Shown in pieces: positions 17,411 through 26,124 of a stretch of 64,000 nt of DNA (position 1 is the first letter of the stretch; each line of letters starts with the position of its first letter). The DNA comes from Phocaeicola_A sp045545095 (lineage in GTDB: Bacteria > Bacteroidota > Bacteroidia > Bacteroidales > Bacteroidaceae): positions 1 to 64,000 of the forward strand of contig JAZQAG010000018.1 in assembly GCA_045545095.1 (NCBI GenBank), in the 5' to 3' direction. The notes beneath the pieces were generated by a model. It saw only the letters and a list, made by a program, of their open reading frames with translations, was not told the origin of the DNA and did not search any database. The translations under genes and the position numbers were made by a program.

Positions 17411-17467
17411 GGATGGGCATTCTTATCGTATATAAATGCCCATCCATAAGAGATATAGATGGGCATT
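17411..17467. repeat. Second GATGGGCAT hairpin plus third motif copy
   Basis: GGATGGGCATT (17411-17421) pairs with AATGCCCATCC (17435-17445), an 11-bp perfect stem with a 13-base loop; a further GATGGGCATT follows at 17458-17467. With the hairpin just upstream this makes five copies of the ATGCCCAT/ATGGGCAT word in about 105 bases. It may be a terminator array or a binding-site array. Confidence 0.55.
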
Positions 17468-17592
17468 ATAAAGTCGCTTAAACTGACTCCCAAGAATAAT
17501 GGCACTCTCCGACCGTCTTCAACAGTATGGCATGAATGAATACTTTATCTTTGCGACCAAGTCTCCTGCAAGCCGAAGAGGCTAAAGCTTCA

Positions 17593-18096
17593 TCAAAAGT
17601 AGAGACCAAAACCTATCTTAAAGCCGATCTTACTATAATCCTGATCTTTGAAACTGAGATCGTAATATACGGCCGGTTCAATGGTTACTGTACGACTGAG
17701 GAAGAAGGCATAGCCTGCCTCTAACGACCACAGACCATCGTTGAAACTGTCGGTCTCATCACCTCCGACGTTCTTGTATTCATAATGGCGGAATTTGACT
17801 CCGGTACCCAAAAAGATACCATTCTGACTGAAATAGTAACGCCCTCCTACTCCAAAGGATGCGCTACGCTCGCCTTGCTTATGATAAACTCCTTCGCCAT
17901 TCAATACCAACGCTATATTGTCGAAAAGGAATGCACCGGCCGTGGCCTGTACACCCATACGGAACTTTTCGGAACCACTGTAGCTGAGTCCCAAATCGGT
18001 GACAGCAGCATTGAAATACCACTTGTTTTGTTCAAACTGTGCGTGTGCCAGAGTTGTTGCCAACAACAACAGAAGGCTGAGAAAAATCTTTTTCAT
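17593..18096 (-). CDS. Outer-membrane beta-barrel protein
   Basis: A 167-residue protein with a clean signal peptide (about 1-20, cut after AHAQ-like ALAHA). The mature part has alternating hydrophobic/polar strands typical of an 8-stranded barrel (for example RMGVQATAGAFLF, GRYYFSQNGIFLGTG) and ends in a terminal aromatic residue (GFGLYF), the usual signal for barrel assembly. Its function is unknown; short barrels of this kind are often annotated as outer-membrane beta-barrel or OmpW-like proteins. It is convergent with the NVEALA island and shares strand with the genes at 18111 and 18355. Confidence 0.75.
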   Translation of the reverse strand: MKKIFLSLLLLLATTLAHAQFEQNKWYFNAAVTDLGLSYSGSEKFRMGVQATAGAFLFDNIALVLNGEGVYHKQGERSASFGVGGRYYFSQNGIFLGTGVKFRHYEYKNVGGDETDSFNDGLWSLEAGYAFFLSRTVTIEPAVYYDLSFKDQDYSKIGFKIGFGLYF

Positions 18097-18110
18097 GTGT
18101 GTATATACTC

Positions 18111-18335
18111 TTACTTATTACTATTTTCTATTTGTTCATCACGTTTACGGGCCATTTGTTCTTTTTTGCGCAACACCCACCAAAGAGCCGCAATGATAAG
18201 ATAGGAAGCAACGACGGTGACCCACTTCTCGGTACTACTCATCTCGTGATTACGAGGTATAAAGTAGATGGCCATGACCGTAGTGTATATAAACAAGGCC
18301 AAAGGCATAATGACGGATTTTCGATAACGTTTCAT
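18111..18335 (-). CDS. Small two-helix membrane protein next to CstA
   Basis: A 74-residue protein. I start it at the ATG at 18335 (MKRYRKSVIMPLALF); the longer frame runs back into the cstA coding region. Two membrane helices (about residues 8-25 and 38-55) are followed by a very basic and acidic tail (RKKEQMARKRDEQIENSN). It lies 19 bases after the cstA stop, so both genes are probably transcribed together. It could be a small partner of CstA, by analogy with the small YbdD/YjiX-type proteins next to peptide/pyruvate transporters elsewhere, though the sequence itself does not show homology to these. Confidence 0.6.
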   Translation of the reverse strand: MKRYRKSVIMPLALFIYTTVMAIYFIPRNHEMSSTEKWVTVVASYLIIAALWWVLRKKEQMARKRDEQIENSNK

Positions 18336-18354
18336 ATTTTCATTCTTACTTACA

Positions 18355-19806
18355 TCAATCCTGAGTTTCCGGCACACAACGGCTCTTCTTCCATGCCAAG
18401 AACCACACCAGACCTCCCACTGTACATACTGCACCTATTATATAAGAGGGTATAGCAGAGAGCGACAGGCCTTCGGGAGCGATGCAGATGTAGGTGGAAC
18501 AAACTGCCGTCATCAACAGGGCTGGAATCAAGGTGATATAGAAATTCTTTTTATTGCGACACAGAAATACGGTAATGGCCCACAGAGTGAAGACTGCCAT
18601 AGTCTGGTTACACCAGGCAAAATAGCGCCAGATAATCTTAAAGCCATCAGCATCGGAAAGGCTATAGACAAGCAGGGCTATCGTAACGGCAAACAGAGGG
18701 ATGCAGATGAGCAGACGATTGCGCATCTTACGCTGGCCGATATGGAGGAAGTCTGCCAATATCAAGCGGGCAGAACGAAGAGCTGTATCTCCACTGGTGA
18801 TAGGAGCTGCGACAATACCTAAAATAGTCAATATCCCACCGAAAGTACCCAACCAATCGTTGGATATAAGGGTAGCCACCTTGGCACCAGAATAGGCTAC
18901 CGTCTGACCGGTTTCATTGACATAGGTAATTCCATTCTCCCCAAAGAAATAGGTGGCTGCAGCAGCCCATATCAATGCCACAACCCCTTCGGTAACCATC
19001 GCTCCATAGAAAATGGGACGGCCATGCTTCTCGTTGGCCATGCAACGGGCCATCAGAGGAGATTGAGTGGCATGAAAGCCACTGATAGCTCCACAAGCAA
19101 TGGAGATGAACATCATGGGGAATATTGGATTGGGATCATACTTAGTACCAAAACCGTCCCATATCTCCGGCAAGTCCGGGCTCTTTACAAAAAGCATGAC
19201 CAAAATACCCACAGCCATGAATATCAATGCAACAGCAAACAAGGGGTAGATACGGCCTATAATCTTGTCAACCGGTAGCAGGGTGGCCAGCACATAGTAG
19301 ATGAAGATGACAGCTACCCAGAACATGAAGTCCAGTGAAGCGGGGGTCATCCCAGCCAATAGTTCAGCCGGTCCTGAGACAAAGACTGCACCAACCAGTA
19401 CCATCAGTACGATGGCAAAAATGCAAAAAACAGTTTTGGTACGGGAGCCCAAATAGCGACCGATAACCTCGGGAAGGCTCTCGCCACCGTGACGGATAGA
19501 GAGCATACCGGAAAAATAATCATGGACAGCTCCAGCAAAGATGGTACCAAAAACAATCCACAGGTAGGAAGCCGTACCAAACTGCGCTCCCATAATGGCT
19601 CCAAAAATAGGGCCAAGACCTGCTATATTGAGGAATTGAATCATGAATATCTTCCAATTAGGGAGACGGATGTAATCCACACCATCTGCCTGAGCAATGG
19701 CAGGTGTCACACGAGTGGCATCAGGAGAGAAGATGCGTTCGACCATACGGCCATAGGTGAAATAACCTCCTATCAAAAGGAGTAGGGCCAACGAAAATGT
19801 TACCAT
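18355..19806 (-). CDS. cstA: Carbon starvation protein CstA family transporter
   Basis: A 483-residue polytopic membrane protein. The N-terminal signature of the family is present (ATRVTPAIAQADGVDYIRLP, then FLNIAGLGPIFGAIMGAQFG), with about 13 hydrophobic helices. It is shorter than the E. coli CstA (about 700 residues) and lacks that protein's long C-terminal extension, as is usual in Bacteroidetes. Family members take up peptides or pyruvate under carbon limitation; the substrate here is not determined. A TACTTTTG -7 box lies 31-38 bases upstream of the ATG. Confidence 0.9.
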   Translation of the reverse strand: MVTFSLALLLLIGGYFTYGRMVERIFSPDATRVTPAIAQADGVDYIRLPNWKIFMIQFLNIAGLGPIFGAIMGAQFGTASYLWIVFGTIFAGAVHDYFSGMLSIRHGGESLPEVIGRYLGSRTKTVFCIFAIVLMVLVGAVFVSGPAELLAGMTPASLDFMFWVAVIFIYYVLATLLPVDKIIGRIYPLFAVALIFMAVGILVMLFVKSPDLPEIWDGFGTKYDPNPIFPMMFISIACGAISGFHATQSPLMARCMANEKHGRPIFYGAMVTEGVVALIWAAAATYFFGENGITYVNETGQTVAYSGAKVATLISNDWLGTFGGILTILGIVAAPITSGDTALRSARLILADFLHIGQRKMRNRLLICIPLFAVTIALLVYSLSDADGFKIIWRYFAWCNQTMAVFTLWAITVFLCRNKKNFYITLIPALLMTAVCSTYICIAPEGLSLSAIPSYIIGAVCTVGGLVWFLAWKKSRCVPETQD

Positions 19807-19836
19807 ATCTTCATGAATAATTGGTTAAAATTGGTG

Positions 19837-19844
19837 CAAAAGTA
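19837..19844 (-). promoter_or_regulatory. -7 box TACTTTTG of cstA
   Basis: On the minus strand the sequence reads TACTTTTG, matching TAnnTTTG, with the cstA start about 30 bases downstream. It shares the intergenic region with the divergent promoter at 19909-19916. Confidence 0.65.
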
Positions 19845-19908
19845 AGTAATTAATGGAAATTACGAATCATTACGGCCACATTATTTAGAATAATTAGACT
19901 GAATTACG

Positions 19909-19916
19909 TAACTTTG
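19909..19916 (+). promoter_or_regulatory. -7 box TAACTTTG of the GHL10 gene
   Basis: TAACTTTG matches the Bacteroidetes -7 consensus. Transcription should begin near 19923, which rules out the GTG at 19916 as start and supports the ATG at 19934. The leader is then only about 11 bases. Confidence 0.6.
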
Positions 19917-19933
19917 TGCCGAACTTGACAAAC

Positions 19934-21508
19934 ATGATGAAACAAATTGTAAACCGAATAAAACGATGGGGGGCACTTTGGGGAGTGCTTTGGAGCGGAC
20001 TGGCAGCTATTGAAGCCGGAGCACAACCCATCGAACCACTGTTCACCCCACAGAAAAATGAGATACGTGCCGTATGGCTGACAACCATCAAAGGATTGGA
20101 CTGGCCAAAGACACAGGCCACATCGACCGCAACCATCGAACGGCAGAAACGGGAGCTGACAGATATCCTCGACAAGTTGAAAGCGGCCCATATAAACACC
20201 GTACTGTTGCAAACACGAGTCCGCGGTAACCTGATTTATCCCTCGGGCATAGAGACATGGTCTGAGGCTATCAGCGGAAAGGCCGGAAGAGCTCCCGGCT
20301 ATGACCCACTGGCCTTTGCCATTGAGGAGTGCCACAAACGGGGAATGGAACTACATGCCTGGATGGTGGCCATCCCATTGGGCAGCACCAAAGTACATAA
20401 GGAACTGGGCGGACGCTCCATCGTGAAACAGCGACCGGGCATATGCAAAAGGTTCCGCGACAACTGGTATCTGAATCCCGGGCATCCTGAAACGAAGCAT
20501 TATCTGGCTTCGTTGGTAAATGAATTGGTGAGCCGATACGATGTGGATGGTGTACATCTGGACTATATACGCTATCCGGACAGACCGAAACGTTTTCCCG
20601 ATACAGCAGAATTCCGCAAATACGGACAAGGCAAGACATTGGCACAATGGCGAAGGGACAATATCACTGAGATTGTACGGACCGTCCATCGGGAGGTCAA
20701 ACACCTGAAGCCATGGGTGAAGGTGAGCAGCGCCCCGTTAGGAAAATACCGTGACACCAACCGGTATCCGGCAGGATGGAATGGCTATCACGATGTTTAT
20801 CAGGAGACGCAAGTTTGGCTCAAAGAGGGAATACAGGATATCATATTCCCGATGCTCTATTACCGGAACAACCACTTCTATCCTTTCGTCCTGGACTGGA
20901 TGGAACAGTGTCACGGACGCATGGTGGTACCAGGATTAGGAATCTATTTCCTGCACCCTTCGGAAGGAGACTGGACGCTGGATGAAGCCGAACGACAACT
21001 CAATTTCATACGCTGGGCAGGGTGTCAAGGAGAAGCCTATTTCCGTTCATGGTTCTTCACTGAAAATATCCAAGGTCTGTATGACTGTATCCGGGAAGAT
21101 TTTTACCCTACCCCAGCTTTGGTTCCTCCCATGACATGGGTGGACAACGAGAAGCCCTCTGCCCCCCAAGATATCACCTTGCATCAAACGGATGACGGCA
21201 TTGCCCTATCCTGGCAAGCTGCCACCGACAACATGGAGGGAGGAGTCCGATACAATGTTTATGCTTCGGAGGAACAGCCCGTAGATACCGACAATCCTGC
21301 CCACCTGAAGGCATGTTACTTACAGGAAAAGGGATACAGCATGGAACTCTCCTCCTATTCACCGCTACGACATTTTGCCGTGACAGCCATTGACCGCTGT
21401 GGTAATGAAAGCGAAGCGATATGCATATCTTTACCCGACAGGCCAAAAGCGAGGAGTCTGGAAGAACTGCACATGCATAAACTGACTGGACCTCATACCA
21501 TAAAATAA
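19934..21508 (+). CDS. Glycoside hydrolase-like GHL10 family protein with C-terminal Fn3-like domain
   Basis: A 524-residue exported protein from ATG 19934 (the ATG at 19937 is equally possible). Signal peptide to about residue 32 (AIEAGAQP). The core begins EIRAVWLTTIKGLDWP and continues with NTVLLQTRVRGN, GYDPLAFAIEECHKRG, VDGVHLDYIRYP and PMLYYRNN, the ordered blocks of the GHL10 (DUF187) TIM-barrel family; the acidic residue of HLDYIRYP is the candidate catalytic group. From about residue 405 a fibronectin-III-like module follows (KPSAPQDITLHQTDDG...). Members are thought to act on cell-wall or surface glycans; the true substrate is not established. Confidence 0.85.
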   Translation: MMKQIVNRIKRWGALWGVLWSGLAAIEAGAQPIEPLFTPQKNEIRAVWLTTIKGLDWPKTQATSTATIERQKRELTDILDKLKAAHINTVLLQTRVRGNLIYPSGIETWSEAISGKAGRAPGYDPLAFAIEECHKRGMELHAWMVAIPLGSTKVHKELGGRSIVKQRPGICKRFRDNWYLNPGHPETKHYLASLVNELVSRYDVDGVHLDYIRYPDRPKRFPDTAEFRKYGQGKTLAQWRRDNITEIVRTVHREVKHLKPWVKVSSAPLGKYRDTNRYPAGWNGYHDVYQETQVWLKEGIQDIIFPMLYYRNNHFYPFVLDWMEQCHGRMVVPGLGIYFLHPSEGDWTLDEAERQLNFIRWAGCQGEAYFRSWFFTENIQGLYDCIREDFYPTPALVPPMTWVDNEKPSAPQDITLHQTDDGIALSWQAATDNMEGGVRYNVYASEEQPVDTDNPAHLKACYLQEKGYSMELSSYSPLRHFAVTAIDRCGNESEAICISLPDRPKARSLEELHMHKLTGPHTIK

Positions 21509-21534
21509 TTTATACACCCAAAACTGCATAAACT

Positions 21535-22071
21535 ATGGATGCACTTGCCATCATTGACAAATATTACCCCGAAGAGAATGAACTGAAACATATCCTGCTG
21601 GCACACAGCCGGGCTGTAGCAGACAAAGCATTGGAGATTGTCCATAAGCACCCCGAATTGGGATTGGATGCCGCCTTTGTGGAAGAGGCCGCCCTGCTGC
21701 ATGATATCGGAATCTTCCTGACGGATGCCGACGGAATACATTGCTATGGCAAACACCCCTATATCTGCCACGGATATTTGGGAGCCGACCTCCTGCGCAG
21801 CGAAGGATACCCACGGCATGCATTAGTGTGTGAACGGCATACAGGAGCTGGTATCTCCCCTGAAGAGATCGAACGACAGGGATTGCCCATCCCCAAACGC
21901 GACATGCGCCCCGTCAGTATGGAGGAACAGGTAGTCTGCTTCGCGGACAAGTTCTTTTCCAAAACGAAACTGGACAAGGAAAAGAGTGTAGAGAAAGCGT
22001 TGAAGAGCATTGCACGTTACGGAGACGAGGGGGTAGAACGTTTCAACCGCTGGTGTGAGCTGTTTCTTTAA
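21535..22071 (+). CDS. HD-domain phosphohydrolase-like protein
   Basis: A 178-residue cytosolic protein of the HD superfamily. Metal ligands are visible as His in LLAHSRAVADKA, the central pair in ALLHDIGIF, and His and Asp further on (ERHTGAG, CFADKFFS). The arrangement resembles the HDIG-type nucleotide or phosphate hydrolases. It begins 26 bases after the GHL10 gene and is probably co-transcribed with it. The substrate cannot be told from sequence. Confidence 0.8.
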   Translation: MDALAIIDKYYPEENELKHILLAHSRAVADKALEIVHKHPELGLDAAFVEEAALLHDIGIFLTDADGIHCYGKHPYICHGYLGADLLRSEGYPRHALVCERHTGAGISPEEIERQGLPIPKRDMRPVSMEEQVVCFADKFFSKTKLDKEKSVEKALKSIARYGDEGVERFNRWCELFL

Positions 22072-22114
22072 CTACTTTTATATCCAAAAGGAGGAGTATC
22101 TCCCGAATTATATG

Positions 22115-22122
22115 TACTTTTG
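22115..22122 (+). promoter_or_regulatory. -7 box TACTTTTG upstream of the LptD-like gene
   Basis: TACTTTTG matches the TAnnTTTG consensus and lies 28 bases before the ATG at 22150, giving a short leader. It allows the LptD-like gene to be expressed apart from the HD-domain gene. Confidence 0.6.
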
Positions 22123-22149
22123 CCGCTTGAAAGTGTAACGAAACAATAA

Positions 22150-24957
22150 ATGACGTCATATAGCAAGAATCTGTTTTTGCCCATTCTGTCCCTTATCCTG
22201 CTGCTGATGATCCCATCAGGAGCAGTTGCGCATATCCATGAGGGATACGGCAAACTATATGCGTCGATCCAAGAAGAGAGAGATTCACTCAGAAATGAAC
22301 AAGGGCTGGAGAAGAGCATCATTGACGGCGATACGCTGCAAGTGAATGGTGATTCTCTGACAGTAGAACTGGCGGATACTCTAATGACCGACTCTCTGGC
22401 TCCCGAGAAGAAGAATCAGGATGTACTGGATGCTCCGGTAGCCTATCAAGCCGAAGATTCATTGGTGTGGGTAGTACAGGATTCCAAAGCATACCTTTAC
22501 AAGAACAGTCAGGTCGATTACCAGAAAATCGGGCTCACGGCCGATCAGATTACAGTGAATATCGACACCAAAACGGTGTATGCGCACGGTGTGACAGACT
22601 CGACCGGCACGGAAACCGGGCGGCCGGTATTCAAAGATGGGGACACCTCGTATGAAAGTGACAGCATGAGCTACAATTTCAAATCGAGGAAAGGCTACAT
22701 CAGCAATGTGGTGACCCAACAGGGGGAGGGATACATGGTGAGCAAGAATGCCAAGAAAGGACCCAACAACGAGATATACGGAACAAACGGGACCTATACG
22801 ACTTGCGACAATCATGAACATCCTCACTTCTATCTGGCACTGACACGTGCCAAGATGAGACCAGAAAAGAATATTGTCTTCGGACCGGCTTATTTAGTGG
22901 TGGAGGATGTGCCACTGCCCTTGGCTATCCCCTTCGGGTTCTTCCCTTTCAGCAACGACGAATATGCTTCCGGTTTCATCATGCCGACGTATGGTGATGA
23001 AACAGAGCGTGGATTCTACTTGCGTGATGGAGGTTACTATTTTGCCATCAGTGACTACATGGACCTGAAACTGACCGGTGAGATTTTCACCAAAGGTTCA
23101 TGGGGACTGAATGCCAGTTCGACATACAACAAGCGGTACAAATATTCGGGTGCCGTCAACATCAGTACGCTGACAACCAAATTGGGAGAGAAGAATATGC
23201 CCGACTACTCTGTCAGCAAAGATTTCAAAGTGCAATGGACACACCGACAAGATGCCAAAGCCAGTCCCAACAGCAGTTTCTCGGCCAGTGTGAACTATGC
23301 CACCAGTAGCTACGAACGTAGCAATCTGAACAGTCAATACAATTTGGCATTGAGTTCGCAGAGTACACGCACATCAAGTGTCAGCTACTCGCGCACATTC
23401 CCCAACATCGGACTGACGCTGTCATCAACTTTCAACATTGCACAGAATGTGCGCGACAGCAGCCTGTCCGTATCGTTCCCAGATCTGAATATCTCACTGG
23501 CCCGTCTCTATCCGTTCAAACGCAAAAAACGAATGGGAAAAGAACAGTGGTACGAAAAGATTTCGTTGAGCTACAGCGGTTATCTGAAAAACAGCATACA
23601 ATCCAAAGAGGATGAAATCATGAAAACCAGCATCATTAAGGACTGGAACAATGGTATGCAGCACCGTATCCCTATCAGTGCGACATTCAACCTCTTCAAA
23701 TACCTCAACCTCACCGCCTCATTCAACTACACGGAACGATGGTACACCTACCATCAGGAAAAAGAGTGGGACTATGCCACCCAATCGGTCGTTACAGATA
23801 CCATTTATGGGTTCAACCGTGTGTACAATTACGACATGAGCATGAGCATGAACACCAAATTGTATGGTTTCTACAAACCCTCACGAGCTATCTTTGGCGA
23901 CAAGATAGAGGCTGTCCGCCATGTGTTCACTCCATCCATCAGTTTCTCCATGGCACCTGACTTCGGAGCAAGCCGATACGGATATTACGACACATACAGC
24001 TACTACGATGCCGACGGAAATCTGGTGACTCAGGAATACTCCCCTTATCAGGGAGCCGTATTCGGAGTGCCCGGACGGGGAAAGACCGGTAGCGTGAGTT
24101 TCTCCATGTCCAACAACATCGAAATGAAGGTCAAGTCGGATAAAGATTCGACTGGAGTACGCAAAATCAGCATCATTGATGACTTGGGTGCCAGCATTTC
24201 CTATAACCTGGCTGCCAAGAAACAGCCTTGGAGTAACCTCAGTCTGCGCCTCAGACTCAAATTGAGCAAGAACAAAACTTTCAACCTCAATGCGGTATTT
24301 GCCACCTATGCCTACCAGTTCAATGAAAAAGGGCAGGTCATCGTGGGTGACCGTACCGAATGGTCCTACGGACGATTCGGCCGTTTCCAAGGAATGAGTA
24401 ACGGATTCTCATACACGCTGAACAATGAGACCATCAAAAAACTCTTCACTCCCAAAGAGAAGGATAAAGAAGATTCCGATGGAGAGGAAGAAGAGAACGA
24501 AACACCCAACCAAGCAGCCAACACCAGCCAACAGGAAGAGAAAAAAAGTGAAAAGGCCCAACTGGATGCCGACGGATACATGGCCTTCAAGATACCATGG
24601 TCACTTAATATCTCGTGGAACTACAGCATTGCAGAAGACCGTACAGCCAAAATCAACATCAAATCCATGCGATACCCGTTCAAGTTCAGCCACCGCATGA
24701 ACATATCGGGAAGCATCAAGCCTTCGAACAAATGGAACATCAGTTTCTCATCAGGTTACGATTTTGACTACAAAAAGATTGCAGCCACGACCTGTAACAT
24801 CAGCCGTGATTTGCATTGTTTCAGCATGTCATGCGGCATTATCCTTGCTCCATATACCTCGTACAACTTCAGCATCAGAGCCAACAGCAGTATGCTGGCC
24901 GATGCATTGAAATATGACAAGAGAAGCAGCTACAGTTCCAATATCGAATGGTACTAA
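22150..24957 (+). CDS. LptD/OstA-like outer-membrane assembly protein
   Basis: A 935-residue protein. Signal peptide about residues 1-27 (SGAVAH), an acidic linker, then an OstA/LptA-like strand domain (YQKIGLTADQITVNIDTKTVYAHG ... is the start of the fold; KGYISNVVTQQGEGY follows) and from about residue 230 a long beta-barrel (PEKNIVFGPAYLVVEDVPLPLAIPFG is the conserved entry). The C terminus ends in Trp-Tyr as barrels often do. An acidic, Glu/Asn/Gln-rich stretch near residues 765-805 is an insert in an extracellular or periplasmic loop. In E. coli LptD inserts LPS into the outer membrane; this is the likely but unproven role here. Confidence 0.75.
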   Translation: MTSYSKNLFLPILSLILLLMIPSGAVAHIHEGYGKLYASIQEERDSLRNEQGLEKSIIDGDTLQVNGDSLTVELADTLMTDSLAPEKKNQDVLDAPVAYQAEDSLVWVVQDSKAYLYKNSQVDYQKIGLTADQITVNIDTKTVYAHGVTDSTGTETGRPVFKDGDTSYESDSMSYNFKSRKGYISNVVTQQGEGYMVSKNAKKGPNNEIYGTNGTYTTCDNHEHPHFYLALTRAKMRPEKNIVFGPAYLVVEDVPLPLAIPFGFFPFSNDEYASGFIMPTYGDETERGFYLRDGGYYFAISDYMDLKLTGEIFTKGSWGLNASSTYNKRYKYSGAVNISTLTTKLGEKNMPDYSVSKDFKVQWTHRQDAKASPNSSFSASVNYATSSYERSNLNSQYNLALSSQSTRTSSVSYSRTFPNIGLTLSSTFNIAQNVRDSSLSVSFPDLNISLARLYPFKRKKRMGKEQWYEKISLSYSGYLKNSIQSKEDEIMKTSIIKDWNNGMQHRIPISATFNLFKYLNLTASFNYTERWYTYHQEKEWDYATQSVVTDTIYGFNRVYNYDMSMSMNTKLYGFYKPSRAIFGDKIEAVRHVFTPSISFSMAPDFGASRYGYYDTYSYYDADGNLVTQEYSPYQGAVFGVPGRGKTGSVSFSMSNNIEMKVKSDKDSTGVRKISIIDDLGASISYNLAAKKQPWSNLSLRLRLKLSKNKTFNLNAVFATYAYQFNEKGQVIVGDRTEWSYGRFGRFQGMSNGFSYTLNNETIKKLFTPKEKDKEDSDGEEEENETPNQAANTSQQEEKKSEKAQLDADGYMAFKIPWSLNISWNYSIAEDRTAKINIKSMRYPFKFSHRMNISGSIKPSNKWNISFSSGYDFDYKKIAATTCNISRDLHCFSMSCGIILAPYTSYNFSIRANSSMLADALKYDKRSSYSSNIEWY

Positions 24958-24991
24958 ATCTGCCCTCTAACAAAATAAAATAAGACTATCC

Positions 24992-26056
24992 ATGAAACAG
25001 TCCTTCATCATATTCCTATTATCGCTTGTCTCTCTATGGAGTCAGGCACAACCTGTCGGTCAGTTTGACAGAACAGACCATGACTTTGGCGACATCCTCT
25101 GGAAGAAAGCTGTATCTGTTCATTTCAAGATAACAAACAAAGGTACAGAACCATTGATTATCAATTTTGTTGAAACCGATTGCGGATGTACTGTAGCCGA
25201 ATGGACACAAACACCTATAGCCCCAGGGAAGAGCGGAGACATTCAAGTCACATTCGATGCCGGACTGTTAGGACGTTTCCACAAATTTATAGAGGTCTAT
25301 TCCAACATGGGAGACGAGCCACAATACCTGACACTGACCGGCCGAGTGGTCACCGAACTGGAGAATTATGGCGAAACATTCCCATACGAAATAGGAAGTG
25401 TCCGTACAGACCGCATGGAAATAAATTTCGGCGATATACATCGGGGAGACCACCCTACCGCAGAATTGAATCTTGTAAACACAGGGGAAAGCGAATATGC
25501 CCCTACCCTGTTGCACCTGCCCCCATACATCACTGCAACAGCAACCCCCGACACCTTACAGCGGAAACAGAGCGGAAAGATTCTATTTACCTTGAATACA
25601 GAAATGCTGAAGCATGTAGGACTGCAGCAGACCAATATATATCTGGCAAGGTACATGGGCGACAAAGTTTCCGAAGAGAACCGTATCATCGTCCGCTCCA
25701 CGCTATTACCGGACTTCTCCAATCTGACAGCCACCCAGCACAGGATGGCCCCATCTATCAACTTGTCGGAAACAGAAATTGACTTCGGAAGCTTCGGAAC
25801 CAAGAAAAAGTTGAACCGAACAATCACCATCACCAACACCGGTCGGTCTGTATTACGCATAGAATCAGCACAGGTGTCAGATATCGCATTGGGATTCAAT
25901 TTGAAAAAGAGTGAGATAAGACCGGGAGAAAGCATCAAGTTGAAGCTGACAATGAACAAAGGATCAAAGAAGCCAATAGAAGAACCATATTTGGTACTGA
26001 TAACCAACGACCCCCAAAAGCCCAAAACGACCATCCGGACAAGAACAAACTTCTGA
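24992..26056 (+). CDS. DUF1573 (Ig-like, ASPM/Hydin-type) exported protein
   Basis: A 354-residue protein with a signal peptide (1-19, ending QAQ). It contains repeated DUF1573-type Ig-like domains: the first begins FDRTDHDFGDILWKKAVSVH and includes FVETDCGCTVAEWT, and the last begins LSETEIDFGSFGTKKKLNR near residue 255. A middle domain starts INFGDIHRGDHPTAELNL. Such domains are common in Bacteroidetes surface or periplasmic proteins; their partners are not known. It follows the LptD-like gene by 34 bases, so co-expression is likely. Confidence 0.8.
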   Translation: MKQSFIIFLLSLVSLWSQAQPVGQFDRTDHDFGDILWKKAVSVHFKITNKGTEPLIINFVETDCGCTVAEWTQTPIAPGKSGDIQVTFDAGLLGRFHKFIEVYSNMGDEPQYLTLTGRVVTELENYGETFPYEIGSVRTDRMEINFGDIHRGDHPTAELNLVNTGESEYAPTLLHLPPYITATATPDTLQRKQSGKILFTLNTEMLKHVGLQQTNIYLARYMGDKVSEENRIIVRSTLLPDFSNLTATQHRMAPSINLSETEIDFGSFGTKKKLNRTITITNTGRSVLRIESAQVSDIALGFNLKKSEIRPGESIKLKLTMNKGSKKPIEEPYLVLITNDPQKPKTTIRTRTNF

Positions 26057-26124
26057 CCAGAAGATACCAAGGGCATTCATGCGGGAAATTAGGAACCTTC
26101 CTATACCTTAATATATATAATAGT

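Noticed and set aside
1..17470. Integrative element carrying the NVEALA island
   Set aside because: No integrase, transposase, tRNA target or direct repeats at the edges are visible; the left edge is outside the window.
19916..19933. GTG start for the GHL10 gene
   Set aside because: The GTG overlaps the -7 box TAACTTTG, so it cannot be in the mRNA; ATG 19934 gives a normal signal peptide.
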